IMG/VR virus record: IMGVR_UViG_3300008952_002688
Location: 1-41,356 of that record
Strand: one strand, 5' to 3'
Length of the DNA stretch: 41,356 bases
Source of the DNA: a virus
Shown: in pieces, positions 26,121 to 34,900 of the stretch
Layout of the letters: every line of letters begins with the position of its first letter
Numbering within the stretch: position 1 is the first letter of the stretch
Made by a program: the position numbers and the translations under genes
Notes under the pieces: generated by a model
The model's database searches: none
The model's input: the letters and a program-made list of their open reading frames with translations, nothing else
Told to the model about the DNA's origin: nothing

Positions 26121-26333
26121 ATGTCACAAATCCCATCTATTGTAGTTGTAATTGTATTTATGGTAGGTTTATCTTTGATCTTAAATTTAATTGGAAATGC
26201 TTTTTTTGAAATTATGTACACTGTTTTCCAAAACCGCGAGAATCGACAAGGTCACTTGAACATCACTGCAAATCCTCAGTATGATAATTCTGGGGAAGAT
26301 GATGAAATGGATACCTCCGAAATCACCGTATAA
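26121..26333 (+). CDS. Small membrane protein with acidic tail
   Basis: This 70-residue protein has an N-terminal membrane segment (about 5-27, PSIVVVIVFMVGLSLILNLI) and a hydrophilic acidic C-terminus (NSGEDDEMDTSEI). It starts six bases after the J-like gene and its end overlaps the glycosylase gene by about 35 bases. The role is unknown; a holin or spanin-like part is possible but not shown. Confidence 0.5.
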   Translation: MSQIPSIVVVIVFMVGLSLILNLIGNAFFEIMYTVFQNRENRQGHLNITANPQYDNSGEDDEMDTSEITV

Positions 26334-26727
26334 TTTAATTCAAGAACAGCTATGGAATAATCCGTGGAAGATATTTGTAGCTTGTATATTTTGCAATCTT
26401 ACAAAAAGGGTTGAATCTGAACCCTATATGTGGAAATTTTTTAGTCTATATCCCACACCTGAAAGTGCAGCTATTGCAAATCAGGCTGATCTACAGAAAA
26501 TGATTCAACCGCTTGGATTGTCTGAGAGACGATCTAAGGCACTTATTAGAATGTCTAATGATTATCTAGTAAAAGACTGGAAGAGTAGTCCAGAAGTTCT
26601 ATATGGAATAGGAAAGTATGCTTCTGATGCTTACAGAATATTTTGCTTAGGTGAGTGGAAAAGTGTTAGTCCGAAGGACGGTGCTCTTGTAAATTATCAT
26701 AGCTTTCTAAAGTCAGCTGCTTGCTAA
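26299..26727 (+). CDS. MBD4-like DNA glycosylase (HhH-GPD fold)
   Basis: This 142-residue protein resembles the glycosylase domain of eukaryotic MBD4 from end to end. It has KWIPPKSPYNLIQEQL, then PWKIFVACIFCNLTKR, WKFFSLYPTPESA, IQPLGLSERRSKAL, the helix-hairpin-helix LYGIGKYASDAYRIFC (about 101-116) and WKSVSPKDGALVNYH, where Asp127 falls on the catalytic Asp of that family. MBD4 removes T or U (and some damaged pyrimidines) from G mispairs without an iron-sulfur cluster, and no cluster cysteines are seen here. No methyl-CpG-binding domain is attached. I place the start at ATG 26299 (or 26302) with GGGGA upstream; ATG 26281 is an alternative. The stop overlaps the convergent metallophosphoesterase by four bases. 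The substrate is inferred. Confidence 0.82.
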   Translation: MMKWIPPKSPYNLIQEQLWNNPWKIFVACIFCNLTKRVESEPYMWKFFSLYPTPESAAIANQADLQKMIQPLGLSERRSKALIRMSNDYLVKDWKSSPEVLYGIGKYASDAYRIFCLGEWKSVSPKDGALVNYHSFLKSAAC

Positions 26728-27383
26728 TTTTCAAACTTTCTTAATCTTGATACACCGTCTATAACTGTAACATAAGTTTGATGAGTAACCCAGTCTCCTG
26801 CGTTAATGTATGTTTTAATATTTTGATCTTCATCGATCCATATAACAGCTTCAGGTATATGAGTATGTCCCATAATAAATACATCAATATCTGGATGGTG
26901 CCTGATAACATGAATAATGCTTCTTAGTTTGTGACGCTTAATCTGGATTGATGTCCACCATGTTGTGAAGTCAAAATTAAATGTAAACTCTAGCATATTT
27001 TGAATGACAGACAATATCTTGATAAAGAATCTGTTATGAATCATTCCCTTATCATAGTCGTCTCCATGTTCTATTCTAAATCTTCTTTTTCCTTCTTGAA
27101 ATTCATACTTCTTAACAAACCTAATATTAAAGAATTGTCTACCTACTACACCAACAAGACTTTCGTCGTGATTTCCGACGACGTATATAATCTCTTTATT
27201 TTTACCAATGGCCTCTAGAATTTCCATACACCGTTCTGTAAAGGTTGGTATCTTAATAAAGTCTATTATGTCACCTGCTAAGATGATCTGGTCAAATTCT
27301 ACAGCTGAAAGAAACGTCAAAAGCTCTTTAGACTTATAAAACCTACTACCAATGTGTGTATCAGAAATGATGACTCTTTTCAT
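26724..27383 (-). CDS. Calcineurin-type metallophosphoesterase, LpxH-like
   Basis: This 219-residue protein is the only minus-strand gene in the window. The metallophosphoesterase motifs are all present: SDTHIG (Asp8, His10), AGDIIDF (Asp38), VVGNHDES (Asn71-His72), EHGDDYD (about 105-111) and MGHTHIPE. This order matches the LpxH/UDP-diacylglucosamine hydrolase branch, which cleaves a pyrophosphate bond in lipid A precursors, but other phosphoesterases share it. Start and stop are clear (ATG at 27383, TAG at 26724). The opposite orientation and its own upstream -10 element suggest separate control and late gain by the phage. The real substrate could also be a nucleotide or a phospholipid. 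Confidence 0.8.
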   Translation of the reverse strand: MKRVIISDTHIGSRFYKSKELLTFLSAVEFDQIILAGDIIDFIKIPTFTERCMEILEAIGKNKEIIYVVGNHDESLVGVVGRQFFNIRFVKKYEFQEGKRRFRIEHGDDYDKGMIHNRFFIKILSVIQNMLEFTFNFDFTTWWTSIQIKRHKLRSIIHVIRHHPDIDVFIMGHTHIPEAVIWIDEDQNIKTYINAGDWVTHQTYVTVIDGVSRLRKFEN

Positions 27384-27403
27384 TGAACAAGGCCTTAATA
27401 TAG

Positions 27404-27409
27404 ATTATA
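27404..27409 (-). promoter_or_regulatory. Candidate -10 element for the minus-strand gene
   Basis: On the minus strand 27409-27404 reads TATAAT, about 20 bases before the metallophosphoesterase start. No good -35 box was seen at normal spacing. ATACTATTAA at 27407-27416 recurs at 27459-27468. Confidence 0.4.
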
Positions 27410-27451
27410 CTATTAATTATGGCTAGCGGATACAGCCGTAAATTTTTAGTT

Positions 27452-27457
27452 TATAAT
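27452..27457 (+). promoter_or_regulatory. Candidate -10 element for the downstream operon
   Basis: TATAAT at 27452-27457 lies 32 bases before ATG 27490, with a partial -35-like GATACA 17 bases upstream. It is divergent from the minus-strand element, and the repeated decamer ATACTATTAA flanks both, so a shared regulator is possible. Confidence 0.4.
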
Positions 27458-27489
27458 CATACTATTAAGCTTAAATGCAGAGGAAAAAA

Positions 27490-27714
27490 ATGAATTATTC
27501 ACTTTCAAACGAAGTTATTGCGCATATAGCGAAGCTATTACAGATGGCTATTTTAAGCGGAACTGACGTTGTAGATCATATTAGAATGATCAGACTAAAT
27601 ATCTCAGATGAAGACAGTGAATCTCTTATTATGACAGATGAATATAGAGAAATGTCTGAAGGACAAGTTCAAAAAATGCTTGAAAATATTGAAGCTCTTA
27701 CACTGGAGAGTTAA
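27490..27714 (+). CDS. Small conserved-looking phage protein, unknown
   Basis: This 74-residue helical protein begins MNYSLSNEVIAHIAKLLQMA and contains GTDVVDHIRMIRLN and a Glu-rich C-terminus. The composition is that of a small soluble phage accessory protein, and no catalytic motif is visible. The start is ATG 27490 because GAGG lies seven bases before it; ATG 27475 would lack a good site. It opens the nucleotide-metabolism run that follows. Confidence 0.55.
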   Translation: MNYSLSNEVIAHIAKLLQMAILSGTDVVDHIRMIRLNISDEDSESLIMTDEYREMSEGQVQKMLENIEALTLES

Positions 27715-27722
27715 TAGAAAAA

Positions 27723-28091
27723 ATGGACAGACTTGAGGAAATGTTCGACCGAAGATACCGATTTATGGAATCTTTAAATAAAAAGATTCCGGGATCATCG
27801 CCAATAGAGCTAGACCTAAGCAAGAAAGAAGATCAGCAAATTTGTAGAGATGTAGCACTTAGGGGAGTTGAGGAAATGTTCGAAGCACTTCAGCATCTTA
27901 AAAACTGGAAACCTCATAGAGTTACAGATATCTCTGGATTCGATAGGGAGAAATTTCTTGAAGAGATGGTCGATGCTTTTAATTATTTCTTTTCCCTCCT
28001 TATTATGGCTGGGTTTGATGATCTAGATCTGTTCAAAGAATACTGCAGAAAAGATAAGATCATTCATAAAAGACTTGAGGACGGCTACTAA
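27723..28091 (+). CDS. All-alpha NTP pyrophosphohydrolase, dUTPase-like
   Basis: This 122-residue protein has the paired acidic helices of the dimeric dUTPase/MazG superfamily. RGVEEMFEALQHLKNW holds Glu50, Glu51 and Glu54, and FLEEMVDAFNYFFSLL holds Glu80, Glu81 and Asp84. The end reads HKRLEDGY, typical for this group. Such enzymes hydrolyse NTPs, often dUTP or dCTP, to the monophosphate. The start is ATG 27723, eight bases after the preceding stop. It stands next to a second enzyme of the same fold and upstream of ThyX, which uses dUMP, so making dUMP is a natural role. The exact nucleotide is not readable. Confidence 0.75.
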   Translation: MDRLEEMFDRRYRFMESLNKKIPGSSPIELDLSKKEDQQICRDVALRGVEEMFEALQHLKNWKPHRVTDISGFDREKFLEEMVDAFNYFFSLLIMAGFDDLDLFKEYCRKDKIIHKRLEDGY

Positions 28092-28145
28092 ACGTCTCTC
28101 ATGTACTTTATTTTTTTCTGAATTATAATTGATCTAGGAGGTGCT

Positions 28146-29099
28146 ATGCGTGACTTAGATTATTTTTTTAATCGTCAAAATAAATTTTCTGATCTTTTTT
28201 TCAAACCTGGTGATATGACAAATGAAGAGAGGGAAGAGATGACAAAATCTTTTGCCCTTGCTCTTCACGCTGAGGTTTCTGAGCTAATAAGCGCAGTCAA
28301 TTTTAAAGATCACAGACAGCTTAAAAACAATGCTGACCCATCAAAGATCCTTTATGAATCAGTTGATGTGTTTAGATATCTACTTGCAATTTTAAATCTA
28401 TGGAATATAGATCCGCGCGATCTATCAGATGCATTTGAAGACAAGGACATGTTTCTTCATATGAGATATCATATTGAATCACAAGTATGGGACGGACAGC
28501 CGGTCCTTGTATTTGATATTGATGATGTAATTGCTCACTTTAGATCTAATTTTATTGACTGGCTAGAGTCTGAAAAAGGTGTCATTGTTGATAAAGCTTC
28601 TACTGAATATTATACAACTACAGAGGTTAAAGACTCGGGTCTGAATCCAGAAGATGTATTTGATGAGTTCTTATCAGAAAGAAAGCTTAGAAATCTTACT
28701 TTAGACAGGGGAGTCGTAGATGTTATAAATTACTTTTACGACACAGGATGCTGGATTCAGCTTCTCACAGCAAGGCCAGGTGACGTTCTACAGTGCAAGT
28801 ATGATACTTACAGATGGTTAAGTAGATCAGGGTTGAAGTTTCACAGGGTTGATTTTAGTGCAGAGAAGTATAGATGGCTTACAAAGTCTGAATATTTTGA
28901 CTCTGGACAGATTGTTTGTGCTATTGATGATTCAGCGAAGCATTCAGCTGAATATGCAAAGCACGGCATATCAACTCTATCACCAGTAACATCATATAAT
29001 AGAGAGCTAGAAGATGTTGACGGCGTGATGATGTATTACGGTTCAAGTCAGCTAAGAGTTCTCATCGATACATTTTTGATGAAGGGAAAATTTATATGA
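28146..29099 (+). CDS. Fusion of an all-alpha NTP-PPase domain with a HAD phosphatase
   Basis: This 317-residue two-domain protein is unusual. Residues 1-112 form a MazG/dUTPase-like helical domain: ALHAEVSELISAVNF (Glu43, Glu46) and YESVDVFRYLLAILNL (Glu71, Asp74). Residues 118-317 form a HAD-type phosphatase: LVFDIDDVIAHF with the DxD nucleophile pair (Asp124, Asp126), WIQLLTARPGD as motif II, and IVCAIDDSAKH as motif IV. Together it could turn an NTP into a monophosphate and then a nucleoside. AGGAGG lies just before ATG 28146 and the stop precedes a terminator-like hairpin. The fused order, and not a simple gene pair, suggests channelling of one nucleotide. The substrate is unknown. Confidence 0.75.
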   Translation: MRDLDYFFNRQNKFSDLFFKPGDMTNEEREEMTKSFALALHAEVSELISAVNFKDHRQLKNNADPSKILYESVDVFRYLLAILNLWNIDPRDLSDAFEDKDMFLHMRYHIESQVWDGQPVLVFDIDDVIAHFRSNFIDWLESEKGVIVDKASTEYYTTTEVKDSGLNPEDVFDEFLSERKLRNLTLDRGVVDVINYFYDTGCWIQLLTARPGDVLQCKYDTYRWLSRSGLKFHRVDFSAEKYRWLTKSEYFDSGQIVCAIDDSAKHSAEYAKHGISTLSPVTSYNRELEDVDGVMMYYGSSQLRVLIDTFLMKGKFI

Positions 29100-29101
29100 A
29101 A

Positions 29102-29126
29102 AAAGGGGTGAACAAACCACCCTTTT
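29102..29126 (+). terminator. Terminator-like hairpin
   Basis: AAAGGGGTG at 29102-29110 pairs with CACCCTTTT at 29118-29126 (one G-T pair) over a seven-base loop. The T-run is part of the stem, so strength is moderate. It lies three bases after the fusion gene's stop and 32 bases before ThyX. Confidence 0.65.
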
Positions 29127-29158
29127 CGTGTAACAATCAATTATAAAAGGAGATATAA

Positions 29159-30148
29159 ATGCCACAAAATAGAGACCTTGACCCAATAGAGCTTCCAATG
29201 GATTTAAAGTTTGGGCAGGAACCTACTACAGAATTTTTTAATAATTTATCAGCTCTAAAGGTTGAGCTTGTTGATCACCCTACTAGAGATCAAGCTCTTA
29301 ATGTTGCATGGCAATATGTCAAGGCTACGTGGGCTGACTGTCCAGATGAAACAAATCCTGTGAATGTATCTCCTCAGGAGATGTCATCAAATCTTGAAGA
29401 TGTTCTATGCTTTAGGGCACTTCCAACACCAATGGAGTGCCTTGGGTTCACATTTAAATTGAGCGGTCTTTCATTTCAAGAAGTGACTCATATTATTCGT
29501 CATAGGGCTGGTTCTTTTGCAGCACAGTGTACAGGTGACAGAGATCTAAGGGGAGACCCAGCTGTTGTACCAGAGGCAATTCAAAACTCTCCAGAATTCT
29601 TTGAGAGATACAAGAGAATTGTTAGAGAATCAAAACAGCTATATTCTGATATGACAGATTCGAAAGCTGTTTCAATGATGGATGCAAGGATGATTCTTCC
29701 AAAGTGTATGACATCTTTCTATCTAATGAGACTAAACCTGAAAGACCTTTTGGGATTTATTAAGCAGAGACAAGATATTCAAATTCAACCAGCTGCTGAT
29801 AATTTACTTGCAGCAATGATGGCAAAAGAAGTCATTAAAGTCCTTCCTGAGGCATCTGCAAGAATAGATTTCAGTGCGCCTGATATGCATTACATCAAGA
29901 CGTTTAGAATAAAGCAGGGCGATAAGTGGATTAGTAGAGGAACAAATCTATATTGGCCTGAACCGAAGAACGATAAGTTTGAGTATCATCCAAGTGATAC
30001 AATCTACCAGTCTCGTAGAGAAAAGATTAATGGAATAAACAGACCTAGCGGTCCGACTAAATTTGAGAAGATATGGAATGACATTATGGATGAAATTTCC
30101 ACTATGAAGATTTCCTATAGAAACTATATGAATGGAGAAAATATATGA
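29159..30148 (+). CDS. thyX: Divergent ThyX-like flavin-dependent thymidylate synthase
   Basis: This 329-residue protein has the ThyX core. A strand CLGFTFKLSGLSFQE leads to IIRHRAGSFAAQCTGD, where RHR-x-x-S (114-119) is kept but the rest of the canonical motif (N-E-x-S-x-R) is not. Later DARMILPKCMTSFYLMRLN and LKDLLGFIKQRQDIQIQ match the second ThyX signature. The length is above the usual 220-250 residues because of extra N- and C-terminal sequence. ThyX methylates dUMP to dTMP with FAD and methylenetetrahydrofolate. The altered motif could mean another pyrimidine or reaction. AAGGAG lies seven bases before ATG 29159. It overlaps the deoxyribosyltransferase-like gene by four bases (ATGA). 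Confidence 0.75.
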   Translation: MPQNRDLDPIELPMDLKFGQEPTTEFFNNLSALKVELVDHPTRDQALNVAWQYVKATWADCPDETNPVNVSPQEMSSNLEDVLCFRALPTPMECLGFTFKLSGLSFQEVTHIIRHRAGSFAAQCTGDRDLRGDPAVVPEAIQNSPEFFERYKRIVRESKQLYSDMTDSKAVSMMDARMILPKCMTSFYLMRLNLKDLLGFIKQRQDIQIQPAADNLLAAMMAKEVIKVLPEASARIDFSAPDMHYIKTFRIKQGDKWISRGTNLYWPEPKNDKFEYHPSDTIYQSRREKINGINRPSGPTKFEKIWNDIMDEISTMKISYRNYMNGENI

Positions 30149-30585
30149 AAGCGTATATTGCAAGCTCGTGGTTTACACCAGATGCTTTTGAAGAAGTTGA
30201 AACGATCAAGAAGCTGCTTACAAGGCATGGATTTGATTACTTTTCACCAAAAGATTTTTTTATATGTCCCCCAAGTGCTGATCTTAAGACTCAAAAGGAT
30301 ACTTTTGACGGCAATGTTGAGCATATTCTTGGAAATGATTTTGTAATTTGCAATACTAGAGACAAGGATATGGGAAGTATTTTTGAAGCTGGTGTTGCTT
30401 TTCAGTCTGATACCCCTATAATTTACTTTTGTGCTGGGCTTCCAGAGGGAGCTACATTTAACTTAATGCTAGCACAGTCGGGAATTAAGGTCTGTACTTC
30501 TTTTGAAGACTTAGATGACTACCTTTCTCGGTGCTCTGATCTAGAGATGCTTCTTGTCGAGCCATACTATGGAAGTATTGAATAA
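30145..30585 (+). CDS. Nucleoside 2-deoxyribosyltransferase-like protein
   Basis: This 146-residue protein has the compact fold of nucleoside deoxyribosyltransferases. It opens with KAYIASSWFTPDAF, then a helix with a Leu-rich face, GNDFVICNTRDKDMGSIFEAG (Asp65, Glu81 as the nucleophile) and a final strand TPIIYFCAGLP. These enzymes exchange or remove the base of a deoxynucleoside; a related branch (DNPH1/RCL) hydrolyses 5-hydroxymethyl-dUMP. Both fit the ThyX and MBD4-like context, but the sequence alone does not decide. ATG 30145 overlaps the ThyX stop (ATGA), so translation is coupled. Confidence 0.72.
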   Translation: MKAYIASSWFTPDAFEEVETIKKLLTRHGFDYFSPKDFFICPPSADLKTQKDTFDGNVEHILGNDFVICNTRDKDMGSIFEAGVAFQSDTPIIYFCAGLPEGATFNLMLAQSGIKVCTSFEDLDDYLSRCSDLEMLLVEPYYGSIE

Positions 30586-30826
30586 GGTATTTGCACTTAT
30601 ACAGCATGAAGGAATATTCCAGTCTCTAGTTGGGATATTTTCTAATCCTGATGATGCAAGAAAGGAGATAGATAGAATAGAGAGAAGGGGAGTCGTATTT
30701 TATATTCAAGAGAGGCTGATAGATGTTATTGATGAACCTTCTTATGAAATAGAAGTTAAGTACTGTGTAAAGGGACATAAGTCTGAGATGATCGTAACAA
30801 GAAACACAGTAGAGAATGTTAATTGA
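30569..30826 (+). CDS. Small unknown phage protein
   Basis: This protein of about 85 residues contains [18 protein letters not shown], an acidic helix ([16 protein letters not shown]) and a beta-like end ([14 protein letters not shown]). I do not recognise it. The start is uncertain: ATG 30569 and TTG 30578 are both in frame, and the upstream gene runs over them to 30585. The stop TGA overlaps the next gene's TTG by four bases, so the three genes 30145-31893 are linked by overlaps. Confidence 0.55.
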   Translation: MEVLNKVFALIQHEGIFQSLVGIFSNPDDARKEIDRIERRGVVFYIQERLIDVIDEPSYEIEVKYCVKGHKSEMIVTRNTVENVN

Positions 30827-31893
30827 AGAACGATTACTACAGAACTTTAGATATCAAGAAAGATGCAAGCCCAGATGAGATTAAAAAGGCTTATAGAAAG
30901 CTAGCTATAAAATATCATCCTGATAAAAATCCCGATAATCCAGATGCTGAGTTAAAGTTCAAGGAAGTCTCTGAGGCATATTCAGTACTATCTGATGTAG
31001 AAAAGAGAAAGAATTATGACATGTATGGTCATGATGGAGTTTCACAGAATTTCTCTGGGCTTGACCCAAGAGATGTTTTCGGTCACTTTGAAAATATGTT
31101 TGGCGGATTTGATCACTTCTTTGGCAGTAGAAGGAGCTGGAACAATTCTAGGCAGAGAGGGTCAGATACTAGATTTAAAGTAAAGATAGACCTTGAAGAA
31201 GTTTTATCTGGATGTAGCAAAAAAGTTCTCATTAAGAAAATAGTCTCATGTCAGATTTGTAGAGGCCAAGGGTTCAAAGATAAATCAGACACTACTAGAT
31301 GTGCACAGTGCAAGGGATCTGGAAGAATTCAGCAAGCTATTAGAGGGTTTATGACAATTGCAGCCCCCTGTCACTCGTGTGCCGGACATGGGTTTGTCGT
31401 TACCAAGACATGCAAGTGTTGTCACGGATCTGGAGCAATAAAAGAAAGAAAGGATATCAACGTCACAATACCACCAGGTGTTCATACAGGAAATATTCTT
31501 AAGCTTTCTGGAATGGGAAATAAAGAGGCAACAGCGGAAATAGCAGGAGACGCACTTATAGAAATTGAAGTCAATGAACATTCAAAGTTTCATCGAAAAG
31601 GTGTCGATATTCATAGTCACACTTCCATCTCTTATAGCGAAGCAGTACTCGGAACAAGGATAAGTGTTGGGTGTCTAGATGGAAAGTCTTCAATAACAAT
31701 CCCTCCGGGAATACAGCCAGGAGAGATTATCGAGATAAGCGACGAAGGGCTACCTGTAAAAATTAACTCTTCAGACAGGGGAGTGCATCATGTTCATGTT
31801 TCAGTAAGCGTCCCTAAGGAAATATCACAAGAAGAAAAAGAATTGATTGAAAAGCTAGAATCTTTAAGGCTTAGAAAAAGATTTATTGATTGA
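30823..31893 (+). CDS. dnaJ: Complete type I DnaJ co-chaperone
   Basis: This 356-residue protein carries every part of bacterial DnaJ. A J-domain (about 1-68) holds [13 protein letters not shown] with HPD at 32-34 and YDMYGHDG. A Gly/Phe region follows. Four C-x-x-C-x-G-x-G zinc motifs follow at about 143-212 ([32 protein letters not shown]). The C-terminal substrate-binding domains include [19 protein letters not shown] and [14 protein letters not shown]. DnaJ delivers clients to DnaK; no DnaK or GrpE is in the window, so host partners are likely used, as DnaJ-DnaK assist replication in some phages. The TTG start overlaps the preceding stop (TTGA). It sits directly before the DnaE polymerase gene, which may suggest a replication role. 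Confidence 0.9.
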   Translation: MKNDYYRTLDIKKDASPDEIKKAYRKLAIKYHPDKNPDNPDAELKFKEVSEAYSVLSDVEKRKNYDMYGHDGVSQNFSGLDPRDVFGHFENMFGGFDHFFGSRRSWNNSRQRGSDTRFKVKIDLEEVLSGCSKKVLIKKIVSCQICRGQGFKDKSDTTRCAQCKGSGRIQQAIRGFMTIAAPCHSCAGHGFVVTKTCKCCHGSGAIKERKDINVTIPPGVHTGNILKLSGMGNKEATAEIAGDALIEIEVNEHSKFHRKGVDIHSHTSISYSEAVLGTRISVGCLDGKSSITIPPGIQPGEIIEISDEGLPVKINSSDRGVHHVHVSVSVPKEISQEEKELIEKLESLRLRKRFID

Positions 31894-31952
31894 CTCTATT
31901 TCATGTAAATTTCTTCAATTTGGTTTAAAATTATCATAGGAGGTAGTTGATA

Positions 31953-34900
31953 GTGTTTAATAAGTTTTCTGTGCCAAAGAGATTCGTAGGTCTTCATGCA
32001 CATGATGGTAGTTCTGTATACGATGGTCTTGGATATCCTAATGAACATATTGATTTTGTTCTTGAAAACGGGATGGATGCTTTTGCATTAACAAATCACG
32101 GACATATGAATTCTGCAGCTCATGCACACAACTATGCTAAGAAGTTAAAGAATAAAGGCGTAGGGTATAGACACATCTACGGATGTGAGTGCTATTTTGT
32201 AGATGATCTAGACGAATGGAGAAGTGACTATAATGAGTATCGAGAAAAAGTTAGACAGGAAAAGGAGCTTCAAAAGAAATCAAAGAGTGAGATATCTGAG
32301 GGTGATGAGAGTGAAGGCCTAGTCATTGAGAATGAGGATGAATCAAAGGCAGATCGTGGAACGTACCCATCGTGGAAGAAGCGGTATCATCTTGTAGTTC
32401 TTGCTAAGAACTATAAAGGGCTGCAGAATCTCTTTAGATTGGTCAAGAGATCATACAAGGAAGGGTTCTATAGGTTTCCTCGTATTGATTACAAGATGCT
32501 TAAAGAGCACTCTGAGGGGCTTATAGTCTCAACAGCTTGTGTTGGGGGTCGGCCGTCTGGCCATATATTCCAGCACTTTGAAGGAAAGAGCTTTAATGAA
32601 CTAACTCCTGATCTCGTAGATGACCCAGTTGTTCTCAATCAAATCATGAGAAAGCTTGAAAATATGACGGATAGATTTGTTGATGCTGTAGGTGAGGAAA
32701 ATTTCTTTCTTGAAATTCAATTCAATGACCTTGTTGCTCAAAATCTTGCCAACAGGTGCATCATTAATCTTTCTGAAAAGACAGGGATTCCGCTTCTTGC
32801 AACAGCTGATTCCCATTACTGCAACCCAGATATGTGGGAAGCAAGAGAGATGTATAGGCTTCTCGGAAGAATGGGGTCTCGTGGAGGTGAAATGCCCAAA
32901 CTTCCCAAAAAGGAGGACTTAAAGTGTGAGCTCTATCCTAAAAATGCACAGCAGATGTGGGATGAATTTGGAAAGAGTTACGATAAATATGACTTCTACA
33001 AGGGTAGCGAAGAAGCTGTTCGCGGAGCAATTGAGAAATCTTATGGAATTGCATGGGATATGTGTGAAGAAGTCTGGTTTGACGGATCAGCAAAGCTTCC
33101 AAACTTTGGAACGCCTGAGAAGTCTGCGTTTGCCCAGTTAGTTGAACAGGTAAAAGAGGGAATGGTTAAAGATGGTCTTCATGAAAAACCTGAGTACGTC
33201 GAACGAGTAAGGGAGGAAATGTCTGTCATCAAGAAGCTAGGGTTTGAGAATTACTTTTTAACACTAACTAAGGTATTTGAAAAGTCACAACATAGAACTC
33301 TACTTGGACCAGGTCGAGGATCCGGTGGGGGAAGTCTGGTTAATTACGTACTTGGGATTACGCATATCGACCCAATTCAGTACGGACTTCTATTTGAGAG
33401 ATTTCTAGGTATTCACAAAGCATCATGGCCTGATATTGATTCTGATGTAGGTGATAGAGATGTCCTTATTGACGTTTCTCGTGAGCTTTTTGGTGAAGAC
33501 TCTGTCATACCTGTTTCTAATTTCAATACTTTGAAGTTAAAATCCCTTATCAAGGATGTCTCTAAGTTCTATGGAATTCCATTTGATAAGATAAACGCTC
33601 TAACCGGGCCTCTTGAGAGAGAGGTTATGCCCAGAGCCATGGGTGATCATGAAGAAAGGTCTACGTATGTCCTAACACACGAAGACTGTATGAAATATAG
33701 TGATCCCTATAAAGAGTTCATGGATGAATATCCAAAGATTGCAGAGCATATTAAGTCCTTATTTATGGAGCCAAGGTCGATCGGTCGACATGCAGGAGGA
33801 GTTCTAGTATGTCCAGATCTTGAGAGCAGCATGCCAGTCATTAAGGTCAGGGGTGAACTTCAAACACCCTGGTCTGAGGGAATGAACTGGAGGCATCTTG
33901 AAGAGAATGGATTTCTCAAGTTTGACTTTCTAGGACTTGCAACGCTTAAGATGGTAGAAGATTCCATCAGGCTTATCTTAAGAAATCAGGGAGTAGAAAA
34001 TCCTACATTTGATGATATCAATAAATTCTTTGATGAAAATATAAACAGCAGATTTCATAAGATGGATGATCAAAAAGTCTGGGAATATGTCTATCATGGT
34101 GGAAGGTTTGTTCAGGTTTTTCAATTCACAAATACAGGTGCTAGAAACTTCTGTGTCGCAGCAAAGCCCAGGTCAATTGAGGACCTTGCTACAATCACTG
34201 CAATCTATCGTCCAGGACCCCTTGCTGCAAACGTTCACAGGAAGTATGTAAGAGCTGGTAAAGATATTGAAAATATCACATATGATCACCCTGTCCTTGA
34301 AGAGCTCTTAAGTGAAAGTCGAGGATTTGTCGTCTTCCAGGAGCAGTTTATGCTTATTGCTCAAAATCTTTGCGGATTCGACAAGGGAGCATCAGATAAG
34401 ATGAGAAAGACTCTTGTTAAGAAGTCACTCGACATGAATGAAAAGAAGGCAAAAGAAAGGGCTGACCTAAGAAAGAAATTCATTACAGGCGCTGTTGATC
34501 TATCTGGAATGGAAGAGGATAAAGCGACTAAGCTTTATGAAACAATCGAGGCATTCTCTGCTTACGGATTCAATAAATCACATGCTGTTGCATACGCCGT
34601 TGATTCGTACTATTCCGCATGGCTTCACACATACTATGAGAGGGAGTGGCTTGCCACATGTCTTCAGACGTGGAATGGATCTCCAAAGTTTGCAAAGATC
34701 ATAGCTGAGATTAAGTCTCTAGGATATAAGATTCTTCAACCAGACATCAATGCCTCTTCAGACGTATGGGTATATAGCGATGAAAGAGAGGGATTTGTTC
34801 CTCCACTTACTGCAATTAAGGGTGTTGGTGACTCTGCTGTTGCTGAGATTATGCAAAATAGACCCTATGATTCTCTTGATGATATTCTGTTTACAGCGGA

